Shown here: in pieces, positions 53,567 to 63,729 of the stretch
How the letters are laid out: each line of letters opens with the position of its first letter
How positions within the stretch are numbered: the first letter of the stretch is position 1
NCBI GenBank assembly: GCA_030295235.1
Contig: AP026136.1
Location: forward strand, 1,178,001-1,242,000
DNA length: 64,000 nt
Reading direction: 5' to 3'
Source: Fistulifera solaris
Lineage: Eukaryota; Bacillariophyta; Bacillariophyceae; Naviculales; Stauroneidaceae
The notes under the pieces: generated by a model
What the model was told of the DNA's origin: nothing
Seen by the model: the letters and a program-made list of their open reading frames with translations, nothing else
Database searches by the model: none
Made by a program: the position numbers and the translations under genes

Positions 53567-53823
53567 TAACGTGACTGCATTTCAGTCATGAATCTATTGT
53601 CGAATCATATTTAACTCCATGCACACTATACCTTCCATCCGTTCTCCACGCTCAAAAGCCTAGAGTAGCGCCTGTCTTACGATGCACTTTTTTCGCAGTA
53701 TTTGCACTCCACGCCTCGGATTCTTTACGTCGAAAAGCGGTTGCAGATCATGCTCATTTATAGTTGCTATAATTCAAAGTGTAGAATCAACATTAACGAG
53801 ACTGCATTTTCAGTCATGAGTCA
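53567..53823 (+). repeat. Dispersed ~255-bp repeat, copy 2
   Basis: Bounded by gtgactgcatttcagtcatg (53571-53590) and gactgcattttcagtcatga (53800-53819). Aligns end to end with 33985-34240, by eye roughly two thirds identical, with the 19-bp block ttcaaagtgtagaatcaac unchanged. It ends some 75 nt upstream of the start of the two-domain secreted protein gene, the same relative position as copy 1 to its gene. Confidence 0.7.
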
Positions 53824-53897
53824 TGGACTACAGCAAACCGCACCTTTTGCGAACTATAATGACCACGAGAAACCGTTAACGCGCATCTACTAATGAA

Positions 53898-54899
53898 ATG
53901 GACCGAATAAATCTTATTATTGTGCTTCCCATTATAATTGGTGAGTCCGAAACTGGATATTGCCATCGAAAGTTTCAAAAGATTGAAGTTTTCTCATGTT
54001 TCTCCGATGTTTCTGTTATTTGATGGTTCTCCTCAGCTTGTAGCCTATCGATAATATGGGGCAACTCGTTTATTTTCCCTCAAAATTTGCAAATGTTTTC
54101 TCAACAAGTCAGTCGCACTTCGGCGTCATCAGGCTTTCCTTCAGCAGTTATTTCTAATCTTGGACAGCGAGGTTGTACGCCAAAGATGGGCAACGGCAGC
54201 TGCATCGACGCCAAACGAAATCGGTATAATTACTGTTTCAGCCCAGCGAACACGTATTCCTTGGAAGCGTGTCAATCCATTGCCGAGAATAACAAGGATA
54301 TTGCGGGGATACAATATGTCAGAGGCGAGCATGATGCATATTGTCTTTTGCTCCTTGACGAGTCTGCCTTGTCCGGCAAGCATAATATCGATGCCTCTTG
54401 CCCCGATCAGTTTACGTATCATCGAGAGTCCGATTGGAGTGGGGGCCACGGGCCCGTTGCAGGCATTGATAGTGTCGGTGAATGTTATAGCTGTACTGAT
54501 GATTATTGCACGGAACTGATCGGGCCCGGCGAATGCGTAGACGTCAATCACAACCGTTTCAATTACTGCTTTGCTACCGCATATACGCTGCAGCAATGTC
54601 AGCTGATTGCTGCAAAGAACAAACAACAATTTATCGGTATAGAGTATGGATTGTTTGAAGATACATCGTATTGTTTCCTTCTCATGGAAGCCCTCACCAC
54701 TGAGGGAGTCGATATCGGTCGTTTGTGTCCGCCCGACTTCATTACGGATGAAGCGTCTGGTTCCAATCAAGGTAAGGGTTTGATTCATGATGCAGTCGCT
54801 ATGAAAGGCTATGAATGCTACGCCTGTACGGTTGACATTGGCGCCGTTGTTGGCAATACGGCTGTAATCAACAATAATGAAGATCTTTCGAGTGAATGA
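53898..54899 (+). CDS. Secreted protein with two tandem Cys-containing domains
   Basis: Two exons, 53898-53940 and 54037-54899, joined in phase 1 by a 96-nt intron. Exon 1 supplies a signal-peptide core (MDRINLIIVLPIIIG), which exon 2 extends with ACSLSIIWG. The mature part has two copies of a roughly 110-residue domain: GNGSCIDAKRNRYNYCF to GECYSC, and GPGECVDVNHNRFNYCF to YECYAC, sharing C-x-D-x4-R-x-NYCF, ACQSIAEN/QCQLIAAKN, GIQY/GIEY and YC-x-LL. Layout is faintly PAN/apple-like, with pairs of Cys likely in disulfides. Tail acidic. The duplicated domain is clear; the function is not. Confidence 0.65.
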
Positions 54900-55358
54900 A
54901 GTACGCGTCCATCGGTATTAGTTCACTTGAGATAGTCTTCGATACGGATATCTTGTAAGCTTGAGGCATGATACCTCCTGCACACCACCAGTTTTACTCT
55001 TTGGCTCAACGTAGTCGTCCGTGAGAAAGGGCTCACGGGTCGCGAAGTCTTTGTCAGGCCCTTTCTATTAAAATACCAGCTAGAGCTAACGCAGCACCCG
55101 TCAAAGGTCTTTGCATACCTCGAGCGTTTGCACTCTCATAAAAACATTATAACAGCACCAGTCCTTTTGAATAGCACTGTAAACTAAAGATGCAAAGGTA
55201 CAATATCTTTACCTCATTTGCTAGTTAATATCAAGCTACAAGTGCCACTGGCACATGAAGCAGGATTACAACCAATCATGATGGTCCAAGCGCTGCACCT
55301 TCGATCATCGCGGTTTCACGTCAGAGTTGCAGCAAGTTACATATACAACAAATGTGTT
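54900..55358. other. Intergenic, convergent 3' ends
   Basis: About 460 nt between convergent genes. A hairpin-like pair (gtgagaaagggctcacgggtc, near 55020-55040) is visible. No gene. Confidence 0.35.
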
Positions 55359-55970
55359 TTAGAGCAGTCCGTAGCCGACAAACATGACGGCACCCGTCCA
55401 TATCGACATGGTGGACGCGGTAGGGCTAGCAGAAGATCCTCCGCCAGTGCCTGTGTCGGTGCCTGTACCTCCATTGTCACTTCCGTCGTCAACGGCTTCG
55501 CCGTCACTGCCATCATCTACCACTCCACTATCGCTACCATCATCCACCGTGCCTTCATTGTCGCTCCCATTATCCACAGTACCGCCGTTATCAGTGCAAA
55601 CGAAAGAACAAGATCCATCCTCGGTCGTCTGCGATGCAATACAGCCAAAGTAGGCTTGCGCTTCGGCTTGACAAGCATTACAGCATTGCTGGATCGCGCA
55701 AAAGACGTCATTGAACCAGTTACACAAAAAGTTTGGATCCTCCAACATGTTCAGGATTTGCTCCTCTGTCAAATCCGGATTTTGATCGACATTTTCACAC
55801 CCAGCCTCGCACACATTCTGGTTGCTGAGGGCACACGCCTCGTACGCAGCGAGTTCATCGGGGCAAGAATCATCATTCACAGTGCCATCGCCGCGGACGG
55901 CCGTATTGACGGACGCGAGTAGCACTAGCACAAGAGAAAGAAGAGAGAGAATGGGCTTGTGGAATAGCAT
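55359..55970 (-). CDS. Cys-rich secreted, probably GPI-anchored protein
   Basis: 203 residues, intact. Signal peptide (ILSLLSLVLVLLASVNTAV), then a Cys-rich domain: CPDELAAYEACAL, C-x3-C, LCNWFNDVFCAIQQCCNAC, AYFGC and CSFVC. Next come acidic Gly/Asp/Ser repeats (VDDGSD recurring every 9-10 residues) and a hydrophobic C-terminus (SIWTGAVMFVGYGLL) after small residues, typical of a GPI-attachment signal. It belongs to the same family as 56765-57295 and, more distantly, the large protein at 57968-59846. Probably displayed on the cell surface or in the wall; function unknown. Confidence 0.72.
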   Translation of the reverse strand: MLFHKPILSLLSLVLVLLASVNTAVRGDGTVNDDSCPDELAAYEACALSNQNVCEAGCENVDQNPDLTEEQILNMLEDPNFLCNWFNDVFCAIQQCCNACQAEAQAYFGCIASQTTEDGSCSFVCTDNGGTVDNGSDNEGTVDDGSDSGVVDDGSDGEAVDDGSDNGGTGTDTGTGGGSSASPTASTMSIWTGAVMFVGYGLL

Positions 55971-56764
55971 CTTGTAAGAAAGAATGAAAGAAGCTGAGAT
56001 TGTCTTGCGGGGTTCGAAAGAAAATGATTCGAATCAGATGAATGCGAAGCTGTCATTATTTGTCGTTTGCAACGGATTCGTCGCGAAGACGTATTCGACT
56101 TCCGAGTTCCGTGCTTCCGAGTGCCGTATTGCTGCTTTATGCCCTATACAAACGGTACCTGCGCAAACTCTTTTCAAGAATCAAATTTCAAACCGAAGAC
56201 GATCGATCAATATCGATCGCTGATCGCAATCTCCAGAGGCCAAGCCAGAGGCGTCATGAAGCAGACTACCTGGTATCCTTGGAGCTGCTTCAACGTCCGT
56301 AACGTTAGTTGAAAAAGAATCTTACCAGAAAAGCTATGAGATGCGCTTCCGAAATGTGCGAAGAATGGATTCCTCGTACGGTAGCAGACGGCAAGCGAAA
56401 GTCGTGACATGGGATCGCCTTTACAAAAAAAAAGTCACTCGACACGAGGTTGAAAGCGCTACCTTGCTACGTGGCTGAAGAAAGAAAAGGAAGCTGCTCC
56501 AATTAGGCCTTGGCGACTCGTTTTTGACCACTTTGTACTCCAACCTGTGCCGTCATGAAAGGAAGATGAGCAAAGTACAGTCAGTCCTGGACGGCGGTGT
56601 TAGTCAAATTCGAAGAAATCAAAAAAAAATCGGCATCTTCTCTCTAATCACTAGCAACAAAGAGTACAAGAAGTCATGAACAATATGCATTACAATTACT
56701 GCAGACGACTTTCGCGCTGAACAACAAAAAAAAACCTATCAGATTATGAAACGCCAACCCAGTT
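55971..56764. other. Intergenic, no gene seen
   Basis: About 790 nt between two same-strand paralogues. It contains repeated gatcgatc/atcgatcg units near 56195-56225 and A-rich runs near 56425 and 56620. Should carry the promoter of the 55359-55970 gene. Confidence 0.4.
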
Positions 56765-57295
56765 CTAGCTCAATGTGTAACCGACAAATATAATTGCACT
56801 TGTCCAAATCGTCAATGTCGCCAAGCAAAGGCTACCAGATGAGCTCTGGCCAACACCGGCACCACCATTGCCGTCGTTATTATCAGTAGTGCCTCCATTA
56901 TCTTTCGCGTCATTCCCAGCATCTCCGTTATCATCATCGCAAGAAAAATTACACGTTCCATTTTCAGCAAGTTCCTTTGCCTGACAATCCAGATAAGCCG
57001 TCGCTTCCTTCAAACATATATTGCAGCAGTGGTGGACCGCGCAGTAGGCTTCATTCAACCACTCGCACATGAAACTAGGATCTGTCATCAGCGCGACAAA
57101 CACTTCTTCCGTAAATTCTGGTTCGTGTTCGCACTCGCCCTTGCAAGCGGCCATGTTGTTGATGGCACAAGCCTCGTAGGTAGCCAATTCATCCGGGCAT
57201 GATTCGTCGGTAAAGCCATCACCGTGGACCAACTTGACGGACGTCAACGCGATGAGAGAAAGAAGAGAAAGAGTGATTTTCTCCAAGCGCATCAT
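56765..57295 (-). CDS. Cys-rich secreted, probably GPI-anchored protein (paralogue)
   Basis: 176 residues, intact. It parallels the gene at 55359-55970: signal peptide (ITLSLLSLIALTSVKLVHG), CPDELATYEACAI, MCEWLNEAYCAVHHCCNIC, then AYLDC and CNFSC, an Asp/Asn/Gly-rich linker and a hydrophobic end (LTIWTSAIIFVGYTLS). The identical order and the conserved IWT-x-A-x2-FVGY tail indicate recent tandem duplication. The linker differs most, as expected for an unstructured surface spacer. Function unknown. Confidence 0.72.
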   Translation of the reverse strand: MMRLEKITLSLLSLIALTSVKLVHGDGFTDESCPDELATYEACAINNMAACKGECEHEPEFTEEVFVALMTDPSFMCEWLNEAYCAVHHCCNICLKEATAYLDCQAKELAENGTCNFSCDDDNGDAGNDAKDNGGTTDNNDGNGGAGVGQSSSGSLCLATLTIWTSAIIFVGYTLS

Positions 57296-57967
57296 TTTGA
57301 CAGAGAGGTATCAGGGTGTTGTTTTTCAAATTAAAAAATTGTGGCATTAAAGCGAAATGGATGAACGGAGTGTGAATGATGAATATTGAGAACATTATGT
57401 TGCAAAACTGCTTTCAGCTTCCGTATATGAAACGCAGGTGAAACCGGTGCACGTTTCGACGAATAGTGCTCAGACATTGTTTCGCACTTCCGAGTCTATG
57501 CATTTCTCGCACAGAACATCTAACGTGCAACTCGAATGTCCAACCTCATTGCCCCTCACAAGCATTCGCTTAGGCTTATGGTCTATGTTTCTCAGGTCGA
57601 GTACCTACAAAGGTAGAACTATATCACCTCGCGACATTGAATACTCACTCGGAAGGTAGAATTTAAATAAGGGTGACTCCAACCGAACGAAAGGTGGAAC
57701 ATATTGTGCAAGTTGCTCACCACTTTAGGATGAAACATTGTACGTGACCTTTTCACAAGAGAGCATATCTGTGGCATGTGGCCGTGTCGCTTCGTTGACT
57801 GGAGCGTGAATGCTTTACAAGCCTTAATCAGTGGAGGCACCAGACCAAAGGTGATGCTGAAAAGACAAAAACAGTATATTTTCAACTAAGAAATTCAGTT
57901 CTAGATGTATTATGATCTAATCTATTAGTGGCGGTTGGTATTCGATATCTGCTACCCCAAATAACTC
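57296..57967. other. Intergenic, no gene seen
   Basis: About 670 nt. Short frames on both strands lack any family signal. No repeat recognised. Confidence 0.4.
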
Positions 57968-59846
57968 TTAGAACTTAATGTGCAAAAGAAGAGCGATCGG
58001 TGCAACAAGCCAAGCTGCATTTTTCTGACGGTGAGATGAGCTAGATGCCGTAATCTCTTCCGTGCCCTCAATGGCGTCATAGTTGGTGGCTCTGTCTCCG
58101 TCAATGGGGTCCAAGATAGCTTGACAGTCGATTTCACCGCATCCCGCTTCGCGCTCAATGCATGCCCAGTATGTTGCTTCTTCAACGGAACATTGCTTAC
58201 AGCAACCACGCATAGCACAGGAAGCCAACTTCATTGGATCGCAAGTGAGAGATGGGTCCATCATGTACTTCAAATCTTCCGGTTGAACTCTCACGGCGAC
58301 CTTTCCGCAAGTTGGGAAACAATACAAAGGTTGGTTCGCAATACATTCTTGATAACTGGCCAGTTCATTGGGGCATGTGAGTCCTCCTGAATTTGAACTT
58401 GATGAACCCGATCCACCAACATTAACATTCTGGTTACTGTTCATTCCGCTCGTGTTATTTGAGGTTGTTGACGAGTTAGTGGAATTGTTCACGACAGATG
58501 TGCCTTCGTTGGTGGTGGTATTTTGCGATGAAGACTGGCTGCTAGAGCTGTTGTTGACGACAGGCTTATCGTTAGTTGCTGGGGCGACGCCTTGTCCACT
58601 CGATCCTCCTGCAATAGGCTTTGTGGTATTAAATGTTCCACTCGAACCCCCCTGTAACAGGCGTTGTGGTATTGCTCGACCCATTCGAATCTCCTGTAAC
58701 AGGGTTTGTGATATTATTCGTCCCACTCGACCCTCCTGTAGCAGGCTTTGTGGTATTGGTCACACCCGTTGATTCACTCGTAGTAGGCTTTGTGGTGTTA
58801 GTTTGCCCACTAGAACCTCCAGTGATAGGTTTCGTAGCGTTTTGACAATCACAGTCACCGTCCGACGGTGCGGCATCTCCATTTGAAGTATTGTTCGCCG
58901 TGGTGGTGCCAGATCCTCCCGTGACGGGTGTTGTTCCTTCGTTGCCCTCGACAGGAGGCGTCTGATACCCGGTAGGAATAGAACCAGATCCGGTACTAGT
59001 GGGAGCGGGGACATCTCGGCAATCAATGGCACCACATCCTGTTTCGCGCTCGATACAGAACCAGTATAGAAATTCTTCCAAAGCACAGTCTTCGCAACAG
59101 CTGCGTTGAGCGCACGACGCAATCTCCATCGGAAGGCACAGAACTGAGGGATCTGACACTTCCGTCAAGTCGTCCGCCTTCAGTGTTACGTCGACATTCG
59201 CACAAGACGTTGCACATGACTTGCTTGCCACACATTGCTTAAAAATACCCAACTCTCCAGGACACGTCAGCTCTTCCGAACCCGAAGTGTTTGAACCACT
59301 ACTTCCAGCCGAATTATCCGGGTTCGTTCCTGAGTTAGTGTTGTTCTGTAGAGGCGGCTCTCCACTTTGCCCGTCGCCGTTCTCCCCATTGTTCGTGTTG
59401 CTCCCCTGTCCGTTCGATCCGCCCGTGTTTGAAGTCGATATATTCTCCTCTTCGGTTGGAGTTTCTTCTTCTTGTGGCTCGTCATCAGGAGCCAAGACTG
59501 CTTCGCAGTCAATTTCACCGCATCCTGCTTCGCGCTCAATGCATGCCCAGTATGTTGCTTCTTCAACGGAACATTGCTTACAGCAACCACGCATAGCACA
59601 GGAAGCCAACTTCATTGGATCGCAAGTGAGAGATGGGTCCATCATGTACTTCAAATCTTCCGGTTGAACTCTCACGGCGACCTTTCCGCAAGTTGGGAAA
59701 CAATACAAAGGTTGGTTCGCAATACATTCTTGATAACTGGCCAGTTCATTGGGGCATGTCAGCTGTGCATTGACAAGGGTCGTCCCCTGAAGCATCAAGA
59801 AAGACGCGATGAAGATTAATCGTTGTGTTGATAAGTATTTGTTCAT
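57968..59846 (-). CDS. Large Cys-rich secreted protein with three domains and Thr/Asn-rich linkers
   Basis: About 625 residues once one base is removed from the C6 run 58647-58652. A signal peptide (IFIASFLMLQGTTLVNA) is followed by Cys domain 1 (CPNELASYQECI; SCAMRGCCKQC; YWACIEREAGCGEIDC), an acidic/Asn/Gly linker, domain 2 (CPGELGIFKQCVA; SCAQRSCCEDC; YWFCIERETGCGAIDC) and a long Ser/Thr/Asn/Gly linker with about five 14-15-residue repeats (NTTKP-x-TGGSSG). Then come domain 3, almost identical to domain 1, and a hydrophobic C-terminus (AAWLVAPIALLLHIKF) suggesting a GPI or membrane anchor. Many N-x-T sites imply heavy glycosylation. A cell-wall or adhesion role is plausible but unproven. 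Confidence 0.75.
58125..58378. repeat. 254-bp near-identical direct repeat, copy in domain 3
   Basis: Matches 59506-59759 with about two substitutions by eye over 254 bp. Encodes Cys domain 3 of the large secreted protein. The identity at silent sites points to a recent duplication or gene conversion between domains 1 and 3. Confidence 0.9.
59506..59759. repeat. 254-bp near-identical direct repeat, copy in domain 1
   Basis: Partner of 58125-58378, offset 1381 bp, same orientation. Encodes Cys domain 1, immediately after the signal peptide. Confidence 0.9.
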
Positions 59847-60714
59847 GCTTATTCGTATTTTATGAGCTCGGATGCAAGATTTCTTTTTCTTCCTCTTGCC
59901 ATTTTGTGGCGAGATGCACGATAAAATCAGACTTCTTTCAGAATGTCGGAGTATGTATCTAACGCAAACTCACGATTGAGACAGCGACCACTTCGCTATA
60001 ATCCAAAACGTCATCAAGTTTTTTGCTTGCCAAAATTTCAAACTGTCACAGCGGGTTGCTAACAACTCAAAACCGGTTCTTTTTTCGTGGGAAAGTCCGT
60101 TTGGCGTTGGGCGGCGCACCCAATTTTGTGTGACGTGTTATCCGTTATCCCTACTGCATCCGTTATATATCTCCCTTTCACCCCTCCTGCCTCCTGCGCG
60201 CACTATCTGAAAAAGTGTAGGCTTGAGAAGCTGTGACTCACCTCTGATGCAGTCCCGTCAGCTGTTGTCCACATTCACCTATCATACGTAGTAGAATTTT
60301 TTTTACCAAGTAATTTTTGAGGACCCATTCATGCCAAGCCCCTTCAACGACAACATTGGATTGCATGATGCCGCCGTTTGTCCAAGGCACTATCTGATAA
60401 AGTGTCTGTCTTCTGTCACACCTTCAACACTCCTTATCTCGGCTCTCGTCCAAAACCCGAAACCTTCCGTTCTTTGTCCTTTCGTCGCTCGTCGCACCTT
60501 TTTGCAAAAATTGTTCGTCCGTCGTGACACATCTTTCAAAATTGCTGCGCGGCTGAAAACGATACACCATCAACCATCATGCTGTTGATAACTAGCAACG
60601 TAAAAAAGCATTTGGACTTGAATAGATTACAATACGACTTGTCTTTACTTGTTGAAGCTGATAAGAAACGCATCGTCCCGTTGATTACAAAAGAAAAAGA
60701 AAAAACTTAACTAA
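59847..60714. other. Intergenic, no gene seen
   Basis: About 870 nt between the large Cys-rich gene (minus) and the RPB1 remnant (plus). A pair of near-repeats (gcactatctgaaaaagtgta near 60199 and ggcactatctgataaagtgt near 60385) is visible. No gene. Confidence 0.4.
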
Positions 60715-63199
60715 ATGTCGTCCGCAGCAGCTCGTCAAAAGCCGGTGGTTTTCGGTTATAGCCGTGTTCGCCTGCGTCGTATCGTCGAAATGCAGTTTGG
60801 AATTGTAAAGCCTCTTGAATCGGTGCATTAGGAGTGAGAAAAACTTCGCTGAGACGTACTTTCTTTGAAGTGCAAGACAGCCTGTTTACGGTGGAGCCAA
60901 TGACCCGCGTTTGTGTTCGTTGCATGACAAGGCGGACCCTGGTTATTTCGGTTACATTGAGTTAGCTCGCCCTGTCTATCACTAAGGCTTCATTGATCGA
61001 ACGGTTAAAGTGCTTCGGTGCATCTGTCACAAGTGCAGCCGAATTCGCATTGCCGAAGATGACTTCAAGTACCAGAAGCGTGTGCAGATCAACAGCAAAA
61101 AAAAACGTCGATTAGATGCCTTGGCAGAGCTTTTGCGCTACAAGAAGAAATGTGATCACTGTCAGGCGCCTTTGCCCAGACATAGATTCCGGTAGATGCT
61201 TTGTGAGGCATCGGGGGAGACTCGAAGCAGTACTTGAGTGGCGAGACGGCTGTCAAGATCTTGAAGCAGATTCGCGAACAGGATATCCCCACGTTGGAAT
61301 TGCATCCACAGCACGCGCTACCCGATTGGCTCTTGGTCCAAGTGTTGCCGGTTCCGCCGTTGCGCGATCGTCCCACTATCGTGACAGGTGGGACGGCCTC
61401 GGAAGGCGACTTGACGCATCAGATTGTCAATGTCGTCAAGTCCCATTTGAGTCTGAAGCAGGCTCATGAGAGCGGAGAACCTAACATCCTCAAGGAACAG
61501 TTCGAGTTTGCATTGTAGCAGAATTTGCGGCATTTATGAACAACGAGATCCGTGGGCTTCCGCAAATTACCCAGCGCAGTGGACGCCCCTTGAAAACGAT
61601 TGCGCACCGCTGGAAAGGCAAGGAAGTCCGCATCCGTGATAACTTGATGGGAAAGCGCGTGGATTTCTCTGCCCGTACTGTCATTACTGCTGATCCCAAC
61701 TTGGGTATTCAGCAAGTTGGTGTTCCTCGAAGTGTCGCCATGAATTTGACTGTGCCGGTTAGAGTCATCGCTTTCAATATGCATGAACTCAGTCAGACCG
61801 TCGCGAATGGTCCGACGCAACACCCAGGTGGGAAGCATATCATTCAAAGCGAGTTGCTCTTGTCTCATGGATGGATTGTGGAACGTCAAAGATGTCGTTT
61901 TGTTCAATCGACAGCCTTCATTGCACAAAATGAGTATCATGGGGCACCGCGCCAAGGTGCCGTTTGAACCTGAGTTGTACGTCGCCCTACAATGCCGACT
62001 TTGACGGCGATGAAATGAACTTGCGCGTCACTCAGAGTTTGACGGCACGAGCTTAAGCCGAATTCATTTCAATTCAGTCAAAGCCATGGTTCAAGCCGGT
62101 TCGAAGGGTAGCTTCATCGCTATTTCCCAGATAATTGCTTGTGTAGGAGAGCAAAACGTCGAAGGAAAACGTATTCCTTATGGTTTTAAGAAGCGCAGTC
62201 TACCCCATTTTTCGAAAGACGACATTGGTAGCGAGTCACGTGGTTTTGTCGAGAACTCGTATCTGAGAGGAGTATCTCCTCAATAATTTTTCTTTCATGC
62301 GATGGGTGGACGAGAAGGTCTCATTGACACGGCCTGTAAAACTGCTGAGACAGGTTATATTCAGCGCCGACTTGTGAAAGCTATGGTGACTGTCATGACT
62401 AGGTATGACGGAACACTACGAACATCCTCAGGGCAAATAGTTCAATTTTTATACGGTGAAGACAAAATGGACGCATGGTGGATTGAAAAGCAAAGATTTG
62501 ATTCGTTGACGCTGAATAAGGTCTCTAATGCTCGTTATCGGATGGACACTACCAACACCGATTTCCGTCTTGACGAACAAGGGTTACCTTTTTCTTCAAT
62601 CCGAGTTGCTTGAAGACTGTCGCCGTGAGCCTGAAGTGCAGATATTATTGGACAAGGTGCTTGAAACTATTCGAGATGATCAAGCTACACTTCGCATTAT
62701 CATGAAGTATCGCGAGCCCAATCGTGAATCAGATCCAACATCTTATGCTCCAGGCAACGTGTTGCGTGTGATCAACAATGCCATTCGATAATTTAGATTA
62801 GATCGCAGCAAACCCAGCGACTTGCACCCCAAGCAAGTGATAGAAGCGGTGTCATCGCTACTGGATCGATAAGTAGCTGTAGTCGGTGATGACCCGCTTT
62901 CCGTTGAAGCGCAAGCCAACGCTGTACTGTATTTTGATCCGCAGTCTTCTCGCCTCGAAGCGTGCTATCGGCCAGTTCCGCCCGACTAAAGCCGCGCTCG
63001 AATGGGTTGTGGGAAAAATCGAAACACGCTTCTTTGTGGCAAAAGTGTCTGCAGGCGAAATGGCCGGTGTCTTGGCTGCCCAATCTATTGGTGAGCCTGC
63101 TACCCAGATACGAGCCCCGCGTATTCCTTCCAATACAGTCCTACATCACCTGCTTACTCTCCGACAAGTCCAGCGTACTCCCCAAATCGCGAGGAGTGA
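60715..63199 (+). pseudogene. RNA polymerase II largest subunit (RPB1) pseudogene
   Basis: Colinear RPB1 fragments in shifting frames: RLRRIVEMQFGIVKPLES; GYFGYIELARPVYH then a stop (60983) and VKVLRCICHKCS; DWLLVQVLPVPPLRDRP; QRSGRPLKTI and [35 protein letters not shown]; the catalytic loop [10 protein letters not shown] (61991-62020); [53 protein letters not shown]; and finally CTD heptads YSPTSPA (63134-63175). Two large internal blocks are missing: roughly 240 residues after [10 protein letters not shown], and several hundred between GEPATQ and the CTD. Multiple stops and frame changes exclude function. It documents the species' CTD consensus; an intact copy must exist elsewhere. Confidence 0.88.
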
Positions 63200-63620
63200 C
63201 TGTAAGGGACGAAATAGGTCGAGATTTGTTGTAAGATGGACTTTTTTAGAGCAAAAATTGATAAAAATGAGGGTTCTAACGGGTCTATCTTTGCCAGCTT
63301 TTGTCACTTTAGAACAGCAGATAGATAGAGTCTTGCTCCCCTCGGCCGATTCGGTCCAAATTCAAGGCCTCCTTATTTTCGGTACTAAGAAAGAAATAAG
63401 TCACATTGAACTGAGTAATTCTTCGGATGGATACACTGATATATATTTGATTGCATAGATAAATTCAATCTAGTCGATTTGGGCTGAAAAGGTAGCTGTT
63501 ACAATAATGAGGGGAGCAATTAAATGTCTTAGCGGTAATAAATACTAATTAGACACGGTGCGACATAATGTTGCCATTGAGGCTGAAGGCGTGACTAAAC
63601 GTAATCAATAAATCGTCCTT

Positions 63621-63638
63621 GGTACCGGTACCGGTACC
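63621..63638. repeat. Short palindromic tandem GGTACC x3
   Basis: Three uninterrupted copies of ggtacc. Similar accggtac stretches recur at about 91, 8260, 31180 and 31690, so this is a recurring simple motif of the genome rather than a specific site. Confidence 0.6.
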
Positions 63639-63729
63639 AATAAAGTACGGAATAATTGTCATTGTTGCATTTCGACACAAATGCATTTGGTTGCATCGCA
63701 TTACTTGTAAGTATTTGTGAAATCTCAAC

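Noticed and set aside
54141-54788. 215-codon minus-strand frame across the two-domain secreted gene
   Set aside because: Antisense shadow; the plus strand shows a duplicated Cys pattern that the minus strand does not.
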